From positions 1 to 64,000 of the forward strand of contig NZ_JAIVFQ010000015.1 of assembly GCF_020829495.1 (NCBI RefSeq): 64,000 nucleotides of DNA, given 5' to 3'. The first letter of the stretch is position 1; every line of letters starts with the position of its first letter. Positions 8,524 to 16,791 of this stretch are shown piece by piece. The DNA is from Nostoc favosum CHAB5714 (GTDB taxonomy: Bacteria > Cyanobacteriota > Cyanobacteriia > Cyanobacteriales > Nostocaceae). The notes beneath the pieces were generated by a model. It saw nothing but the letters and a program-made list of their open reading frames with translations. It was not told the DNA's origin and did no database searches. A program made the position numbers and the translations under genes.

Positions 8524-9300
8524 ATGTACAGCTTAGATGTTAACTTTCTTAAAGATCGCCCAGCATACCAGAAAAAGCCTGAGAGATCGGGAGGAATATC
8601 CCTAAAGTTTCCTGCTGGGAATTTGACACTACTGTATGTGGGAGTTGCAGTAGGTATAGGTCTTCCAGCTTTATTGGGACTTAGTTGGTGGTTGTTGCAA
8701 GGCAAGATTGTTGAATTAGATGGTCAGATTGCACAACTAGATCAAGAAAGCAAGAGGTTAGATACAGAAATAGGAAATATTAATAAAATCAAAGCCGAGA
8801 CGAACGCAATTAAAGGGGAAACCCAAGCTTTAGTCACTGTATTTGACCAAATTCGACCTTGGTCAGCAATGCTGCAAGATTTGCGCGATCGCATCCCAGC
8901 AGCAGTGCAAATTAAGACCATCAAGCAAATCCCACCCATTGCGGCAGCGGAAGGTAAGCCAGCAAGCAATCCCGCTGGAGGGTTAGAAATTACCGGATTG
9001 GCTCGTTCTTTTAACGATGTCAATGATTTTTTATTGAGTCTACAACAGTCTCAATTCTTGAAGTCCACAGAAAGCAGAATTCTGACGGCAACGTTAGTAG
9101 ATGCTCCCTTACCACCAGGTCTGGGTCAACCTACTAATGGTGTAACAATTAAGCCGCCACAAGTAGTTGAATACACTATCCAATCCAGTATGAATGATGT
9201 TCCAGCTTCGGAATTAATCCGGGAGTTGGAAAAAAAAGGCACAGTGGGGTTAGTGACTCGAATTCGTAGTATCCAACAAACAGGAGTCATTTCAAAATGA
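8524..9300 (+). CDS. pilN: Type IV pilus assembly protein PilN
   Basis: The 258-residue protein has a short cytoplasmic N terminus (MYSLDVNFLKDRP, the segment that in this family contacts PilM), a single membrane span near residues 36-58 (LLYVGVAVGIGLPALLGLSWWLL), and a periplasmic coiled coil (about 60-105) before a ferredoxin-like domain. It forms heterodimers with PilO around the secretin base. The gene lies 4 bases after pilM and its stop overlaps the pilO start (ATGA), indicating translational coupling. Confidence 0.9.
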   Translation: MYSLDVNFLKDRPAYQKKPERSGGISLKFPAGNLTLLYVGVAVGIGLPALLGLSWWLLQGKIVELDGQIAQLDQESKRLDTEIGNINKIKAETNAIKGETQALVTVFDQIRPWSAMLQDLRDRIPAAVQIKTIKQIPPIAAAEGKPASNPAGGLEITGLARSFNDVNDFLLSLQQSQFLKSTESRILTATLVDAPLPPGLGQPTNGVTIKPPQVVEYTIQSSMNDVPASELIRELEKKGTVGLVTRIRSIQQTGVISK

Positions 9301-10073
9301 CGCTGAGTGATGATTTAAATTTTGCCGAACAAGGTGGGGAATTCGATCAGGAAACGCCAGCATCCCCCGTGCTATTTGGTATTGCCTTTACACCAAAAAT
9401 TATTGGCATATTGGTGGGGGTAATTGGTTTAGCAGGAGCAGGTTATATATTTTTAAACCTGCTGATGCCAGCTTTGGAAAGCTATCAGCAGCAGCAAGCC
9501 AAAAGCTCTGAACTGCAAGGGCAAATTGAGCAGAAAAAAGCCAGTATCAAAGAAATTGGCAAAGTTAAAGACGAGCTAGCACAGGCAAAACAGCAAAAAG
9601 TTCAGGTTTTAGGTTTATTCGCTAACGAAAAAAGCTTAGATACATTGCTGTTGGATATGAACCGCTTAGTTGAGTCTGGGAATACTCCAACTTCTGTTAA
9701 TGCAGTGAGAGCCAAACTGAAGAAATTTGTGCCAGTTTCCCAAAAACCAGAACCAGTTACCGATGGAACTCTAGGACTACAGGTTGACGGTAAGTTGCAA
9801 CGCAGCAGTATCAATGCCGAAATTACAGGAACTTATGAGCAAACACAATCGATAATTCGTAACATTGAGCGTTTACAACCTTTGTTAATAGTTAAAGATT
9901 ATCAAGCAACTTTGGCTCCAGTAGAGTCAAGATCCCCATTAGATAAAACGCCTGTACAGGTAGGCCCAGCAGCGATTAATACATCATTCCAGTTACAGGT
10001 ATTGATGCCACTTAGTCCAGAAGAAATAGCCGCCGCCGCAGCCGCCGCAGCTAAAACTGCTCCGAAAAAGTAG
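9297..10073 (+). CDS. pilO: Type IV pilus assembly protein PilO
   Basis: The 258-residue protein has a cytoplasmic tail, one membrane span (about residues 33-55, IIGILVGVIGLAGAGYIFLNLL), a periplasmic coiled coil rich in Gln, Lys and Glu (about 60-105) and a C-terminal periplasmic domain ending in an alanine-rich tail. This topology and the position directly after pilN identify it as PilO, partner of PilN in the alignment complex. It overlaps pilN by 4 bases. A repeat block of about 185 bp then separates it from pilQ. Confidence 0.9.
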   Translation: MTLSDDLNFAEQGGEFDQETPASPVLFGIAFTPKIIGILVGVIGLAGAGYIFLNLLMPALESYQQQQAKSSELQGQIEQKKASIKEIGKVKDELAQAKQQKVQVLGLFANEKSLDTLLLDMNRLVESGNTPTSVNAVRAKLKKFVPVSQKPEPVTDGTLGLQVDGKLQRSSINAEITGTYEQTQSIIRNIERLQPLLIVKDYQATLAPVESRSPLDKTPVQVGPAAINTSFQLQVLMPLSPEEIAAAAAAAAKTAPKK

Positions 10074-10077
10074 TTAG

Positions 10078-10200
10078 GAGTAGAGACGCGATTAATCGCG
10101 TCTGTACAGGAGTTAGGAGTTAGGAGTTAGGAATTGCGAGTTAAGAGTTAAGAATTACAAATTATCATTCCTAACTATTCACTCCTAACTCTTAACTACT
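10078..10200. repeat. Palindrome GACGCGATTAATCGCGTC plus GTTAGGA/CCTAACT heptamers
   Basis: A perfect 18-bp palindrome GACGCGATTAATCGCGTC at 10085-10102 is followed by GGAGTTA heptamers and their complement (CTAACTCTTAACT). The block separates pilO from pilQ and could form a hairpin. The same palindrome occurs at 17989, 18018, 22263 and 39939. Confidence 0.9.
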
Positions 10201-10258
10201 TTTTCTCAACTTCTCAGAATTGTTTGTAAACAAGGTTTTATAAAGTGAGGAATGAACT

Positions 10259-12628
10259 GTGAAACAGCTTCACGGTAATAGTTTTATATTAGGTACTACC
10301 GCTTTTGTATTTTTGGCAGCTCAACCAGTTTGGGCACAAATTAGTCAAATTACTAATGTCCAGTTAAATCCAGTTAATGGTGGAATTAGCGTTACTTTGA
10401 AAACTTCTTCCGGGTCGCGCCCCCAAGTTTTCACTACAAAAAGAGGCAAGGTTTTAGTCGCAGATATTATCAATACTCAATTACGATTACCACAAGGTAA
10501 TAGCTTTCGTCAAGATAGCCCAGCACCAGGAATTGCCTCTGTTGAGGTTAATCAGCTTGATGCCAATAGCATTCGGGTGACGGTAACGGGCAGCAACAAC
10601 ACACCTAATAGTCAACCTGTGGTGCGATCGCAAAATGGAATTACACTCAGCTTTAGCCCATCTGCTGGCACCATAGCATCAGCACCAACGCCAACAGCGC
10701 CAACACCACCTGTTACTACTCCAGCCCAACCGGGTCAAAATCCAAGTGTTCTCGTTCCCAACCCGGAAGTCACCATTGACGGACAACTTGCACAAGCTGC
10801 TGGCCCAGGTCAACCTGTGAGTCAGGCTCCACCTTTCTTACCTAGAGCCGTCGCCCCACCAGTGGGAGATATTGCCATCTCTAATACTGATGCTTCTCCT
10901 AGCACCATTGACTTAGGAACTCAGGAACGTGTACCCCGTTTAGTGCTGCGAGATGCGCCAGTGCGTGAGGTTTTGTCATTGCTTGCCCGTGCTGCTAATT
11001 TGAACCTAGCTTATATCGGAGGTGAGCAAGGTGCTGCTGCTAATGCACCGGCAGTTTCTCAAACAATCTCGTTAGATATAGAAAACGAACCAGTGCAAGA
11101 TGTGTTTAACTACGTCTTGCGCTTGAGTGGTTTGGAAGCTAACCGCAGTAATCGCACGGTTTTTGTTGGGCCTAAACTACCTAATTCTACCCGTGACATG
11201 GTTATGCGTAGCCTGCGACTTAATCAGGTGACAGTGGGAGTCGCCCTGAACTTTTTGGTCGGCTTGGGAGCAGAAAGTGCCGTCAGCCGCGAACGACAAG
11301 TTACCAGTGTTAATGCTGTGCCTGTAGGGGCTGGAGCTACGCCTATCACCCAAACTCAGACCACCACAGAAACCAGAGTTGAAACTCAACGTGTTAATTT
11401 TACAGACTCTAACCCATTACTGAGAGGTTTACAGGCATTAGGAGATGAGCGTACTAATTCTCTAACCTTAATTGGCCCTCCCAGGCTAGTTGAGATGGCG
11501 ATGGCTCAACTAACTCAGCTTGATATCCGCCGTCGCCAAGTGGTAGTCAACGTCAAGATTATCGATGTTAACCTCTTGAACACCCAAGACTACAACACTA
11601 GCTTTTCCTTTGGGGTTGGTAATAACTACTTTACTAGTGACGGCGGTGCAGCATCTCTAAATTTTGGCGGTTCGAGACCAGCTACAAGAGCTGAAGCATC
11701 AACTAGTGTGACTAGTACACCTGTCATCCAGAATCCCGTTACAGGAGGAACATTTCTGGGTGATGGGTTTTTTAACCCACAAGGCAACAGACCATCAGCT
11801 ACTGCTGCTTTAGGCGATCCACTACAACCTGGTGTGACAAACTTTACCCCAGGAACATTTACAAATCAAATTGTGCCAATTGAGATTGATCCTGTTACTG
11901 GTACACCCACTAGGTTCGGCTTTCAACCCACAACAACTTCTGATACATATACATTTGGCCTGCCGAGTTTATTCCAGTTCCCTAAACGTCTTCTCGCTAG
12001 CTTGCAGGCTCAAGTGCAAAATGGCAATGCCAAGATTTTGACAGACCCGACGTTAATTGTGCAAGAAGGTCAAACCGCTAATGTCAACCTGACTCAGGAA
12101 GTGGTAGGTAACATTGTAAGGGAAATAGTTCGTGACGCAAATTTAGCCACAGAAACGATTTCAGCGCAAAAAGACCGAGTAGGTTTAACTCTAGGTGTCA
12201 AAATTGAGCGGATTGACGATAACGGTTTTGTCTCTCTATCGGTAGCTCCTGTGGTCAAGGCTCCCCAAGCTCCGGCTACCATAAATGTTGGAGGAGGCGG
12301 TAGCCAACAAATATTCTTGGTGTCTGAGCGCTCTCTTAATTCTGGCTTGATTCGCTTGAGAGATGGACAAACACTGATTCTCTCAGGAATTATTCAAGAT
12401 TCAGACAGGACGACTATCTCCAAAATTCCCATCTTGGGCGATCTTCCACTAATTGGTTCGCTATTTAGAAGTACAAACAGACAGAACCAGCGCAATGAGG
12501 TGATTGTATTGCTCACACCTCAAATTATGGATGACTCTGAAAACTCCTCCTACGGCTATAACTACAACCCCAGCCCAGAGGTGCGGCAAATCCTTGAGCG
12601 TCGGGGGTTAAAGGTTCCTGGCAGGTAA
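10259..12628 (+). CDS. pilQ: Type IV pilus secretin PilQ
   Basis: The 789-residue product has a signal peptide ending at VWA (about residue 26), an AMIN domain (about 33-125, for peptidoglycan binding), a Pro/Thr-rich linker, a secretin N0/STN-type domain (about 228-300), an N1 domain, and the C-terminal secretin domain with VSERSLNSG.IRLRDGQT and the VPILGDLPLIGSLFR motif (here IPILGDLPLIGSLFR). PilQ forms the outer-membrane pore of the type IV pilus. The start is GTG 10259. It probably belongs to the pilMNO unit despite the intervening repeats, and a strong hairpin follows its stop. Confidence 0.94.
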   Translation: MKQLHGNSFILGTTAFVFLAAQPVWAQISQITNVQLNPVNGGISVTLKTSSGSRPQVFTTKRGKVLVADIINTQLRLPQGNSFRQDSPAPGIASVEVNQLDANSIRVTVTGSNNTPNSQPVVRSQNGITLSFSPSAGTIASAPTPTAPTPPVTTPAQPGQNPSVLVPNPEVTIDGQLAQAAGPGQPVSQAPPFLPRAVAPPVGDIAISNTDASPSTIDLGTQERVPRLVLRDAPVREVLSLLARAANLNLAYIGGEQGAAANAPAVSQTISLDIENEPVQDVFNYVLRLSGLEANRSNRTVFVGPKLPNSTRDMVMRSLRLNQVTVGVALNFLVGLGAESAVSRERQVTSVNAVPVGAGATPITQTQTTTETRVETQRVNFTDSNPLLRGLQALGDERTNSLTLIGPPRLVEMAMAQLTQLDIRRRQVVVNVKIIDVNLLNTQDYNTSFSFGVGNNYFTSDGGAASLNFGGSRPATRAEASTSVTSTPVIQNPVTGGTFLGDGFFNPQGNRPSATAALGDPLQPGVTNFTPGTFTNQIVPIEIDPVTGTPTRFGFQPTTTSDTYTFGLPSLFQFPKRLLASLQAQVQNGNAKILTDPTLIVQEGQTANVNLTQEVVGNIVREIVRDANLATETISAQKDRVGLTLGVKIERIDDNGFVSLSVAPVVKAPQAPATINVGGGGSQQIFLVSERSLNSGLIRLRDGQTLILSGIIQDSDRTTISKIPILGDLPLIGSLFRSTNRQNQRNEVIVLLTPQIMDDSENSSYGYNYNPSPEVRQILERRGLKVPGR

Positions 12629-12669
12629 TAAAGATAATAAGCAGGTAAGTTACATCTGGCAAAAGCTCA

Positions 12670-12700
12670 GATCCCCGATTTCTTTAAGAAGTCGGGGATC
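12670..12700 (+). terminator. Hairpin after pilQ (probable terminator, repeated element)
   Basis: GATCCCCGATTTC-TTTA-GAAGTCGGGGATC forms a near-perfect stem followed by TTCTTGTT, 42 bases after the pilQ stop. Related hairpins (GATTCCC...GGGAATC) flank the toxin-antitoxin genes at 41290 and 42072, so this is also a dispersed repeat. Confidence 0.7.
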
Positions 12701-12790
12701 TTCTTGTTCACGAGTAGGATTAAATTTAAATGTCATTCTAGAATAAAACTACCCAATCACAATAGAAGTAACAGTAGTGGGTGAATACTA

Positions 12791-13033
12791 ATGAGTTCAG
12801 AACAAGAGTTATTAACAAAGTGGCGTTCTCTTCCACAAGACAAACAAGAGGAAGTTTTAGATTTTGTTGAATTTCTTGGTTTGAAAAACTCTGCAAATAA
12901 AGTCCCATTGGGAGAACGTTTGCAGCAAATTCGCACTAAGATTGTTGCTTCTGGTAAACATTTATTAGATGAAGATGAAATTGAAAAAGAACTCGCCAGT
13001 CGCAGAGGTGGGCTACAGAGTAGAGAAGAATGA
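12791..13033 (+). CDS. DUF2281-like antitoxin of a PIN-domain pair
   Basis: An 80-residue, charged, helical protein. MSSEQELLTKWRSLPQDKQEEVLDFVEFL resembles the short DUF2281/VapB-like antitoxins common in cyanobacteria, followed by a C-terminal segment rich in Lys, Asp and Glu likely to contact the toxin. Its TGA overlaps the ATG of the following PIN-domain gene (ATGA), the usual layout of a type II toxin-antitoxin operon. That toxin is split by a mobile element, so this antitoxin now has no intact partner here. The antitoxin family assignment is tentative; the operon layout is clear. Confidence 0.7.
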   Translation: MSSEQELLTKWRSLPQDKQEEVLDFVEFLGLKNSANKVPLGERLQQIRTKIVASGKHLLDEDEIEKELASRRGGLQSREE

Positions 13034-13602
13034 AAATAACTTATATTGATTCTGGGGTATTACTCAGCGCAACAGATGGTATTGGTAGAATTGCCGAGAA
13101 AGCCCTTGAAATATTGGGAGCATCCCAATTTTGCTAAAAGACACAGAACTGGTACAAAAACCCTGTACAAACCTCTTTGCTTTGCGTTCTTTGCGTCCTT
13201 TGCGGTTCGTTATTTCATTCTCCGCCTAAGTCCAAATACCGTATAAAAATAAACTTGCACATTTGGGATGCTCCCGAAATATTAGGAGATTCCAAACGGG
13301 AATTTGCTTGTAGTGAGTTTGTCAAATTGGAGGTAAGTCCAAAAGCGGTTTTTAACAAGCAAACCGAAGAAGCTCAATTCTATGAAGAATTTTTTAGTGA
13401 TGTTACCTACTGGGCGAGTGATTTGACTCATATTGTTCAAGAGGCTTACCAAATTGCTTCTCAGTATGGTTTAGCAGCTATGGACGCGCTTCATGTAGCT
13501 GCGGCGTTGTCAGTTGGTGCAGAAGAATTAGTCACAACCGAGAAAAGAACAAAGCCCATGCATCGATTAACTAGTATTAATGTAGTTTCTATTTTCGATT
13601 GA
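13030..13602 (+). pseudogene. PIN-domain (VapC-like) toxin disrupted by a mobile element
   Basis: The first part reads MKITYIDSGVLLSATDG...EKALEILG (with the conserved N-terminal Asp of the PIN fold). It then enters an inserted element at 13116 and stops at TAA 13135. After the element the frame resumes EILGDSKREFACSEFVKLEV, then AAMDALHVAAAL (conserved Asp of PIN domains) and VTTEKRTKPMHR, ending at 13602. Removing 160 bp of element plus one 8-bp target copy restores one continuous PIN protein of about 134 residues. PIN toxins are Mg-dependent ribonucleases. The C-terminal half still has an open frame from 13177, but it starts inside the element and lacks the first catalytic Asp. Confidence 0.85.
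13116..13275. mobile_element. MITE-like element E2 inserted in a PIN toxin gene, 8-bp target duplication
   Basis: A 160-bp element with ends GGGAGCATCCCAATTTTGC and (reverse) GGGAGCATCCCAAATGTGC. The target GAAATATT is duplicated exactly at 13108-13115 and 13276-13283. It has no coding capacity. Its interior holds the module CTTTGCGTCCTTTGCGGTTC (about 13189-13208), which is also found inside elements with different ends at 19561, 27012 and 42180. Confidence 0.92.
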
Positions 13603-13746
13603 ATTACTATGAGAAATGTCATAAATAATCTAGAAACTGTAATATGAAGACGACGATTTATCGCGTCTTTGTGATTTATAATTTTCATTAAAAATTTTTA
13701 ACTGAAGGTTTGTAGCCAGTCAGCTAACAAAAAGGGAAATACTCTT

Positions 13747-14322
13747 ATGACAGCACTTACATTAAACCTCAATTCTGTAATTAAACTGACAAGAGAGCAA
13801 TTTTATCAGTTGTGTAAAGAAAACCCCGATTTAAAATTAGAACGCAATGCCGAAGGAGAGTTGATTATAATGCCACCTACGGGAGGAGAAACAGGAAAAA
13901 GTAATTCTACTATTAACGCTCAAATATGGTTCTGGAACGACCAAAATCAATTGGGCGAAGTTTTTGATTCATCAACTGGATTTACTTTACCTTCAGGGGC
14001 TGACCGTTCTCCAGATGTTTCTTGGGTAGAAAAATCTCGTTGGGATGCTTTGACTAAAGAACAAAAAGAAAAATTTATTCCTTTATGTCCTGATTTTGTT
14101 ATCGAAATACTTTCGCCTAATGACAGCTTGAAAAAAACTCAGGACAAGATGCAAGAGTATATCGAAAATGGTTGTCGTCTAGGTTGGTTGATCAACCGAA
14201 AAAAACAGGAAGTAGAAATTTATCGTCCAGGACAAGATGTGGAAGTTTTAAAATCTCCTCAAACTATTTCTGGGGAAAATGTTTTACCTGGTTTTGTACT
14301 CAATATACAACGAATTTGGTAA
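13747..14322 (+). CDS. Uma2 family endonuclease-like protein (DUF820)
   Basis: The 191-residue product follows the Uma2/DUF820 pattern: an N-terminal LTREQFYQLCKENPDLKLERNAEGELIIMPPTGG segment, then SSTGFTLPSG..RSPDVSWV (conserved PDxxW/V region) and CPDFVIEILSPNDSL, which carries the PD-(D/E)xK-type acidic residues. Uma2 proteins are very abundant in cyanobacteria and are thought to be restriction-fold nucleases; their biological role is not settled. This is the first of three copies within 2 kb. Confidence 0.88.
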   Translation: MTALTLNLNSVIKLTREQFYQLCKENPDLKLERNAEGELIIMPPTGGETGKSNSTINAQIWFWNDQNQLGEVFDSSTGFTLPSGADRSPDVSWVEKSRWDALTKEQKEKFIPLCPDFVIEILSPNDSLKKTQDKMQEYIENGCRLGWLINRKKQEVEIYRPGQDVEVLKSPQTISGENVLPGFVLNIQRIW

Positions 14323-14382
14323 AAGGTTCGGTGTGTGGACTTTAGTTATCACACACTTATAAAACAGCAAGTGTGGTTGTGG

Positions 14383-15003
14383 CTACGTTGGTAGACCTCC
14401 AGCTTTAAAAATCTGTTCGGCTGTTAAATTCAATTCCGGGAAAGTAGGCGAGACGATGCGATCGCTGCCTCTAAATTGAGTAACTTGGTATTCACTATCG
14501 ATTAATTGATAAATAGATATAGTAGGCTGTTTAGGGTTGCCGGTAAACTTTTTAGCGCCTAGACCAAGATAATCTACAACCCAGTATTCAGGAATTCCAA
14601 TACCCTCATACTTACCCTGTTTTGTGTAGTAGTCATCATCCCAGTTGGTACTAACTACCTCAACTACTAAGGGAATTGATGCTGCAAGGCTTACAGTTGA
14701 TTCTTTTTTCCATAGCGGCTCATTTATTAAATTAGGGCGATTCAGTAATAGCACATCTGGGGAATAGGCAGATTCCGAATTAGTTGGTTTTACCAGCGCA
14801 GTTTTGGGGATTGTATAAGGTAAATTTAATCGGTCAAATTCTACTGTTAGTTTTCTTGCTACAAAACCAACAACATCTTCATGGTCTCCTACTGGTTGTG
14901 CCATTTCAACAATCACTCCATCATGTAATTCATATCTTCCACCTTCGGGTCGCCACGCGGCAAAATCTTCAAAGGTTACTAGTTTTGGTATGGCTTGAGT
15001 CAT
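14383..15003 (-). CDS. Uma2 family endonuclease-like protein (DUF820)
   Basis: The 206-residue minus-strand product has the Uma2 layout: VTFEDFAAWRPEGGRYELHDGVIVEM, then ESAYSPDVLLLNRP, VPLVVEVVS-type strand (here IPLVVEVVSTNWDDDYYTK) and YWVVDYLGLG. The acidic residues of the PD-(D/E)xK core are kept. It is convergent with the first Uma2 gene and divergent from the third. The three copies are only distantly alike, so recent tandem duplication is unlikely. Confidence 0.88.
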   Translation of the reverse strand: MTQAIPKLVTFEDFAAWRPEGGRYELHDGVIVEMAQPVGDHEDVVGFVARKLTVEFDRLNLPYTIPKTALVKPTNSESAYSPDVLLLNRPNLINEPLWKKESTVSLAASIPLVVEVVSTNWDDDYYTKQGKYEGIGIPEYWVVDYLGLGAKKFTGNPKQPTISIYQLIDSEYQVTQFRGSDRIVSPTFPELNLTAEQIFKAGGLPT

Positions 15004-15114
15004 AATCTATTACCCCTAGTAGTCGTTTCGATCATATCGCTTTCTTACGTTCAGCCTTAACAGTAATATTAAGGGGTACAGTACTGGAAAAGGTTTGTTG
15101 CGGAGAACTAAACT

Positions 15115-15759
15115 ATGGTGGCAATAACAACATCCGCAGAAAATAGGGTTTTACTGCAAAACATCAGCTGGCAAACTTTTAAAACCATGCTGGCTGAAAT
15201 GGGTTCAGATCGTAACTCCCGACTGGCTTATGACAATGGAACCGTAGAAATTATGACCCCACAAATGCCGCACGAGAACTCAAACCGTGTAATTGAAGGT
15301 TTTGTTGGGGTGTTGTGCGAAGAGTTGGACTGGGAAATTAGACGCGCTGGTTCGCTAACTTTAACGCGGGATGATTTGCAGCGAGGAGCCGAGCCAGATA
15401 GTAGCTACTATATTCAAAATGAAGCATTAGTTCGAGATAAAGAAAATATTGACATAGCGATCGACCCGCCCCCTGACCTTGTGCTGGAAGTGGAATATTC
15501 CAGGTCTGCAATAAACAAGCTTAGGCTTTATGCTGCGATGGGAGTCCCGGAATTTTGGCGTTATAACGGCAGTGTGTTGCGAGTCTACACGCTTGCAGGT
15601 GGGCAATACTCAGAAGTCGAAACCAGCCCTACTTTTGCGCCTGTGTCAGTCAAGGAGATTCCTCGATTTATCCAAGAAGCTAAAAAGAATGGGGAAATTG
15701 CTACTACCCGTGTTTTTCGGGTTTGGGTGCAAGAGAAAATTTCTACTAAGAAACAGTAA
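15115..15759 (+). CDS. Uma2 family endonuclease-like protein (DUF820)
   Basis: The 214-residue product has the core VEIMTPQMPHENSNRVIEGFVGVLCEEL, GAEPDSSYYIQN, PPPDLVLEVEYSRSAINKLRLY and GVPEFWRYN, which is the Uma2/DUF820 fold with its conserved Asp, Glu and Lys-type positions. Its stop lies 4 bases before the start of the DUF433 antitoxin gene, so the two may be cotranscribed. Function beyond a nuclease fold is not known. Confidence 0.88.
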   Translation: MVAITTSAENRVLLQNISWQTFKTMLAEMGSDRNSRLAYDNGTVEIMTPQMPHENSNRVIEGFVGVLCEELDWEIRRAGSLTLTRDDLQRGAEPDSSYYIQNEALVRDKENIDIAIDPPPDLVLEVEYSRSAINKLRLYAAMGVPEFWRYNGSVLRVYTLAGGQYSEVETSPTFAPVSVKEIPRFIQEAKKNGEIATTRVFRVWVQEKISTKKQ

Positions 15760-15763
15760 AATC

Positions 15764-15994
15764 ATGACTAAAGCTAGCCTAATGAGTCGGATTACGCAAA
15801 ATCCTGGGCAATGTGGAGGTCGCCCTTGTATTAGAGGAATGCGAATCCGTGTAAGTGATATTTTAGAGATGCTGGCCGAAAATGTGAGTTCAGCCGAAAT
15901 TTTAGAGGATTTTCCTGATTTAGAACCAGAAGACATCCAAGCCTGTCTGTTATTTGCAGCGCGGCGCACAGACTTTCCTCGATTGACTGCATGA
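15764..15994 (+). CDS. DUF433 family antitoxin-like protein
   Basis: The 76-residue product shows the DUF433 pattern RITQNPGQCGGRPCIRGMRIRVSDILEMLA...ILEDFPDLEPEDIQACL, a winged-helix DNA-binding antitoxin family normally paired with DUF5615 toxins. The ATG 15764 is chosen because homology starts there; a longer frame upstream overlaps the Uma2 gene. Its TGA overlaps an ATG (ATGA at 15991) that opens a partner gene, but that gene stops after seven codons. The antitoxin is therefore probably an orphan. Confidence 0.87.
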   Translation: MTKASLMSRITQNPGQCGGRPCIRGMRIRVSDILEMLAENVSSAEILEDFPDLEPEDIQACLLFAARRTDFPRLTA

Positions 15995-16014
15995 ATATCT
16001 GGATTGATGGGTAA
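15991..16014 (+). pseudogene. Start of a lost DUF5615-type toxin gene
   Basis: ATG overlapping the antitoxin stop opens MNIWIDG and then TAA. DUF5615 toxins typically begin with MxIWIDAQL, so these seven codons look like the surviving 5' end of the toxin. Five bases later a two-hairpin repeat begins, suggesting a deletion or insertion at this point. The call rests on position and a very short match. Confidence 0.4.
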
Positions 16015-16018
16015 GCAA

Positions 16019-16076
16019 GTTCGTAGTAAGGACTGAAGTCCTTATTTTTTTAAGCACTAAAGTGCTTACTACAAAC
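16019..16076. repeat. Two-hairpin palindromic repeat (copy 1)
   Basis: Outer arms GTTCGTAGTAAG and CTTACTACAAAC enclose two inner hairpins, GGACT-GA-AGTCC and AGCACT-AA-AGTGCT. A second copy with different inner arm sequences is at 35608-35661. Both outer and inner palindromes are kept although bases differ. Confidence 0.8.
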
Positions 16077-16480
16077 TTTTTTTTATAAATATTAATTAAT
16101 CTCAGCAATAACTCTTCACCATCGGTAATGAATCCCAACAAACGCTAACCATCTCTCACCTCATCACTATCCTGTTTTCTTGGCGATTGCGGGATTTACT
16201 AGGTATTTTTTCCTACTTTTGGGGTGGTTTTTAGTGAAACAAGTACCCTAAAATTACAAAAAATCCTGAAATCTATATAAATTAATGGTTTCATCTATCC
16301 ACATCAGGCTACAACACCTTAGAATGATTCATTGAAAAGTCGAGCCGATGGGATGTACAGCCGTTTTGAGTAAAGCTACTCCCAAAGGATGATTTTTGTA
16401 TTTTCGCAAACGAAGATTTCAGTACAGATGCATCAGGGTGCATCCGTAAAGAATCTCAAGTAAACTTTCAGGAGTTTGAC

Positions 16481-16765
16481 ATGAACAAAGGTGAATTAGT
16501 TGATGCCGTAGCTGAAAAGGCTAGTGTTACCAAGAAACAAGCGGATGCAGTCTTAACTGCCGCTTTGGAAACTATTATTGAAGCGGTTTCCTCTGGTGAT
16601 AAGGTAACGTTGGTAGGATTTGGCTCTTTTGAATCACGGGAACGTAAAGCCCGTGAAGGTCGCAATCCGAAAACAAATGAAAAAATGGAAATTCCAGCGA
16701 CGAGGGTTCCTGCCTTCTCGGCAGGAAAACTGTTTAGAGAAAAGGTAGCACCCCCAAAAGCATAG
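16481..16765 (+). CDS. hanA: DNA-binding protein HU
   Basis: A 94-residue HU/IHF-family protein: MNKGELVDAVAEKASVTKKQADAV, the GFGSFESRERKAREGRNPKT arm region that inserts in the DNA minor groove, and a C-terminal AFSAGKLFREKV. It compacts the nucleoid and assists recombination and transcription. The sequence matches the Anabaena HU (HanA) as I remember it, hence the symbol, which is given from memory. AGGAG lies 7 bases before the ATG. Roughly 480 bp of non-coding DNA precede it, probably containing its promoter. A hairpin follows directly. Confidence 0.95.
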   Translation: MNKGELVDAVAEKASVTKKQADAVLTAALETIIEAVSSGDKVTLVGFGSFESRERKAREGRNPKTNEKMEIPATRVPAFSAGKLFREKVAPPKA

Positions 16766-16790
16766 GTTCTGTCTTCGGGAACCCTTTTTT
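16765..16790 (+). terminator. Rho-independent terminator of the HU gene
   Basis: GGTTC-TGTCTTCGG-GAACC followed by CTTTTTT. The T-run ends 2 bases before the cobD ATG, so cobD starts directly behind the terminator with no visible ribosome binding site of its own. Confidence 0.75.
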
Positions 16791-16791
16791 A

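Noticed and set aside
12670-12700. Hairpin after pilQ as a unique terminator only
   Set aside because: Not rejected as a terminator, but the idea that it is gene-specific was dropped because related hairpins flank the toxin-antitoxin operon at 41-42 kb.
13177-13602. 141-codon frame taken as an intact gene
   Set aside because: Its start lies inside element E2; it is the 3' part of the disrupted PIN toxin.
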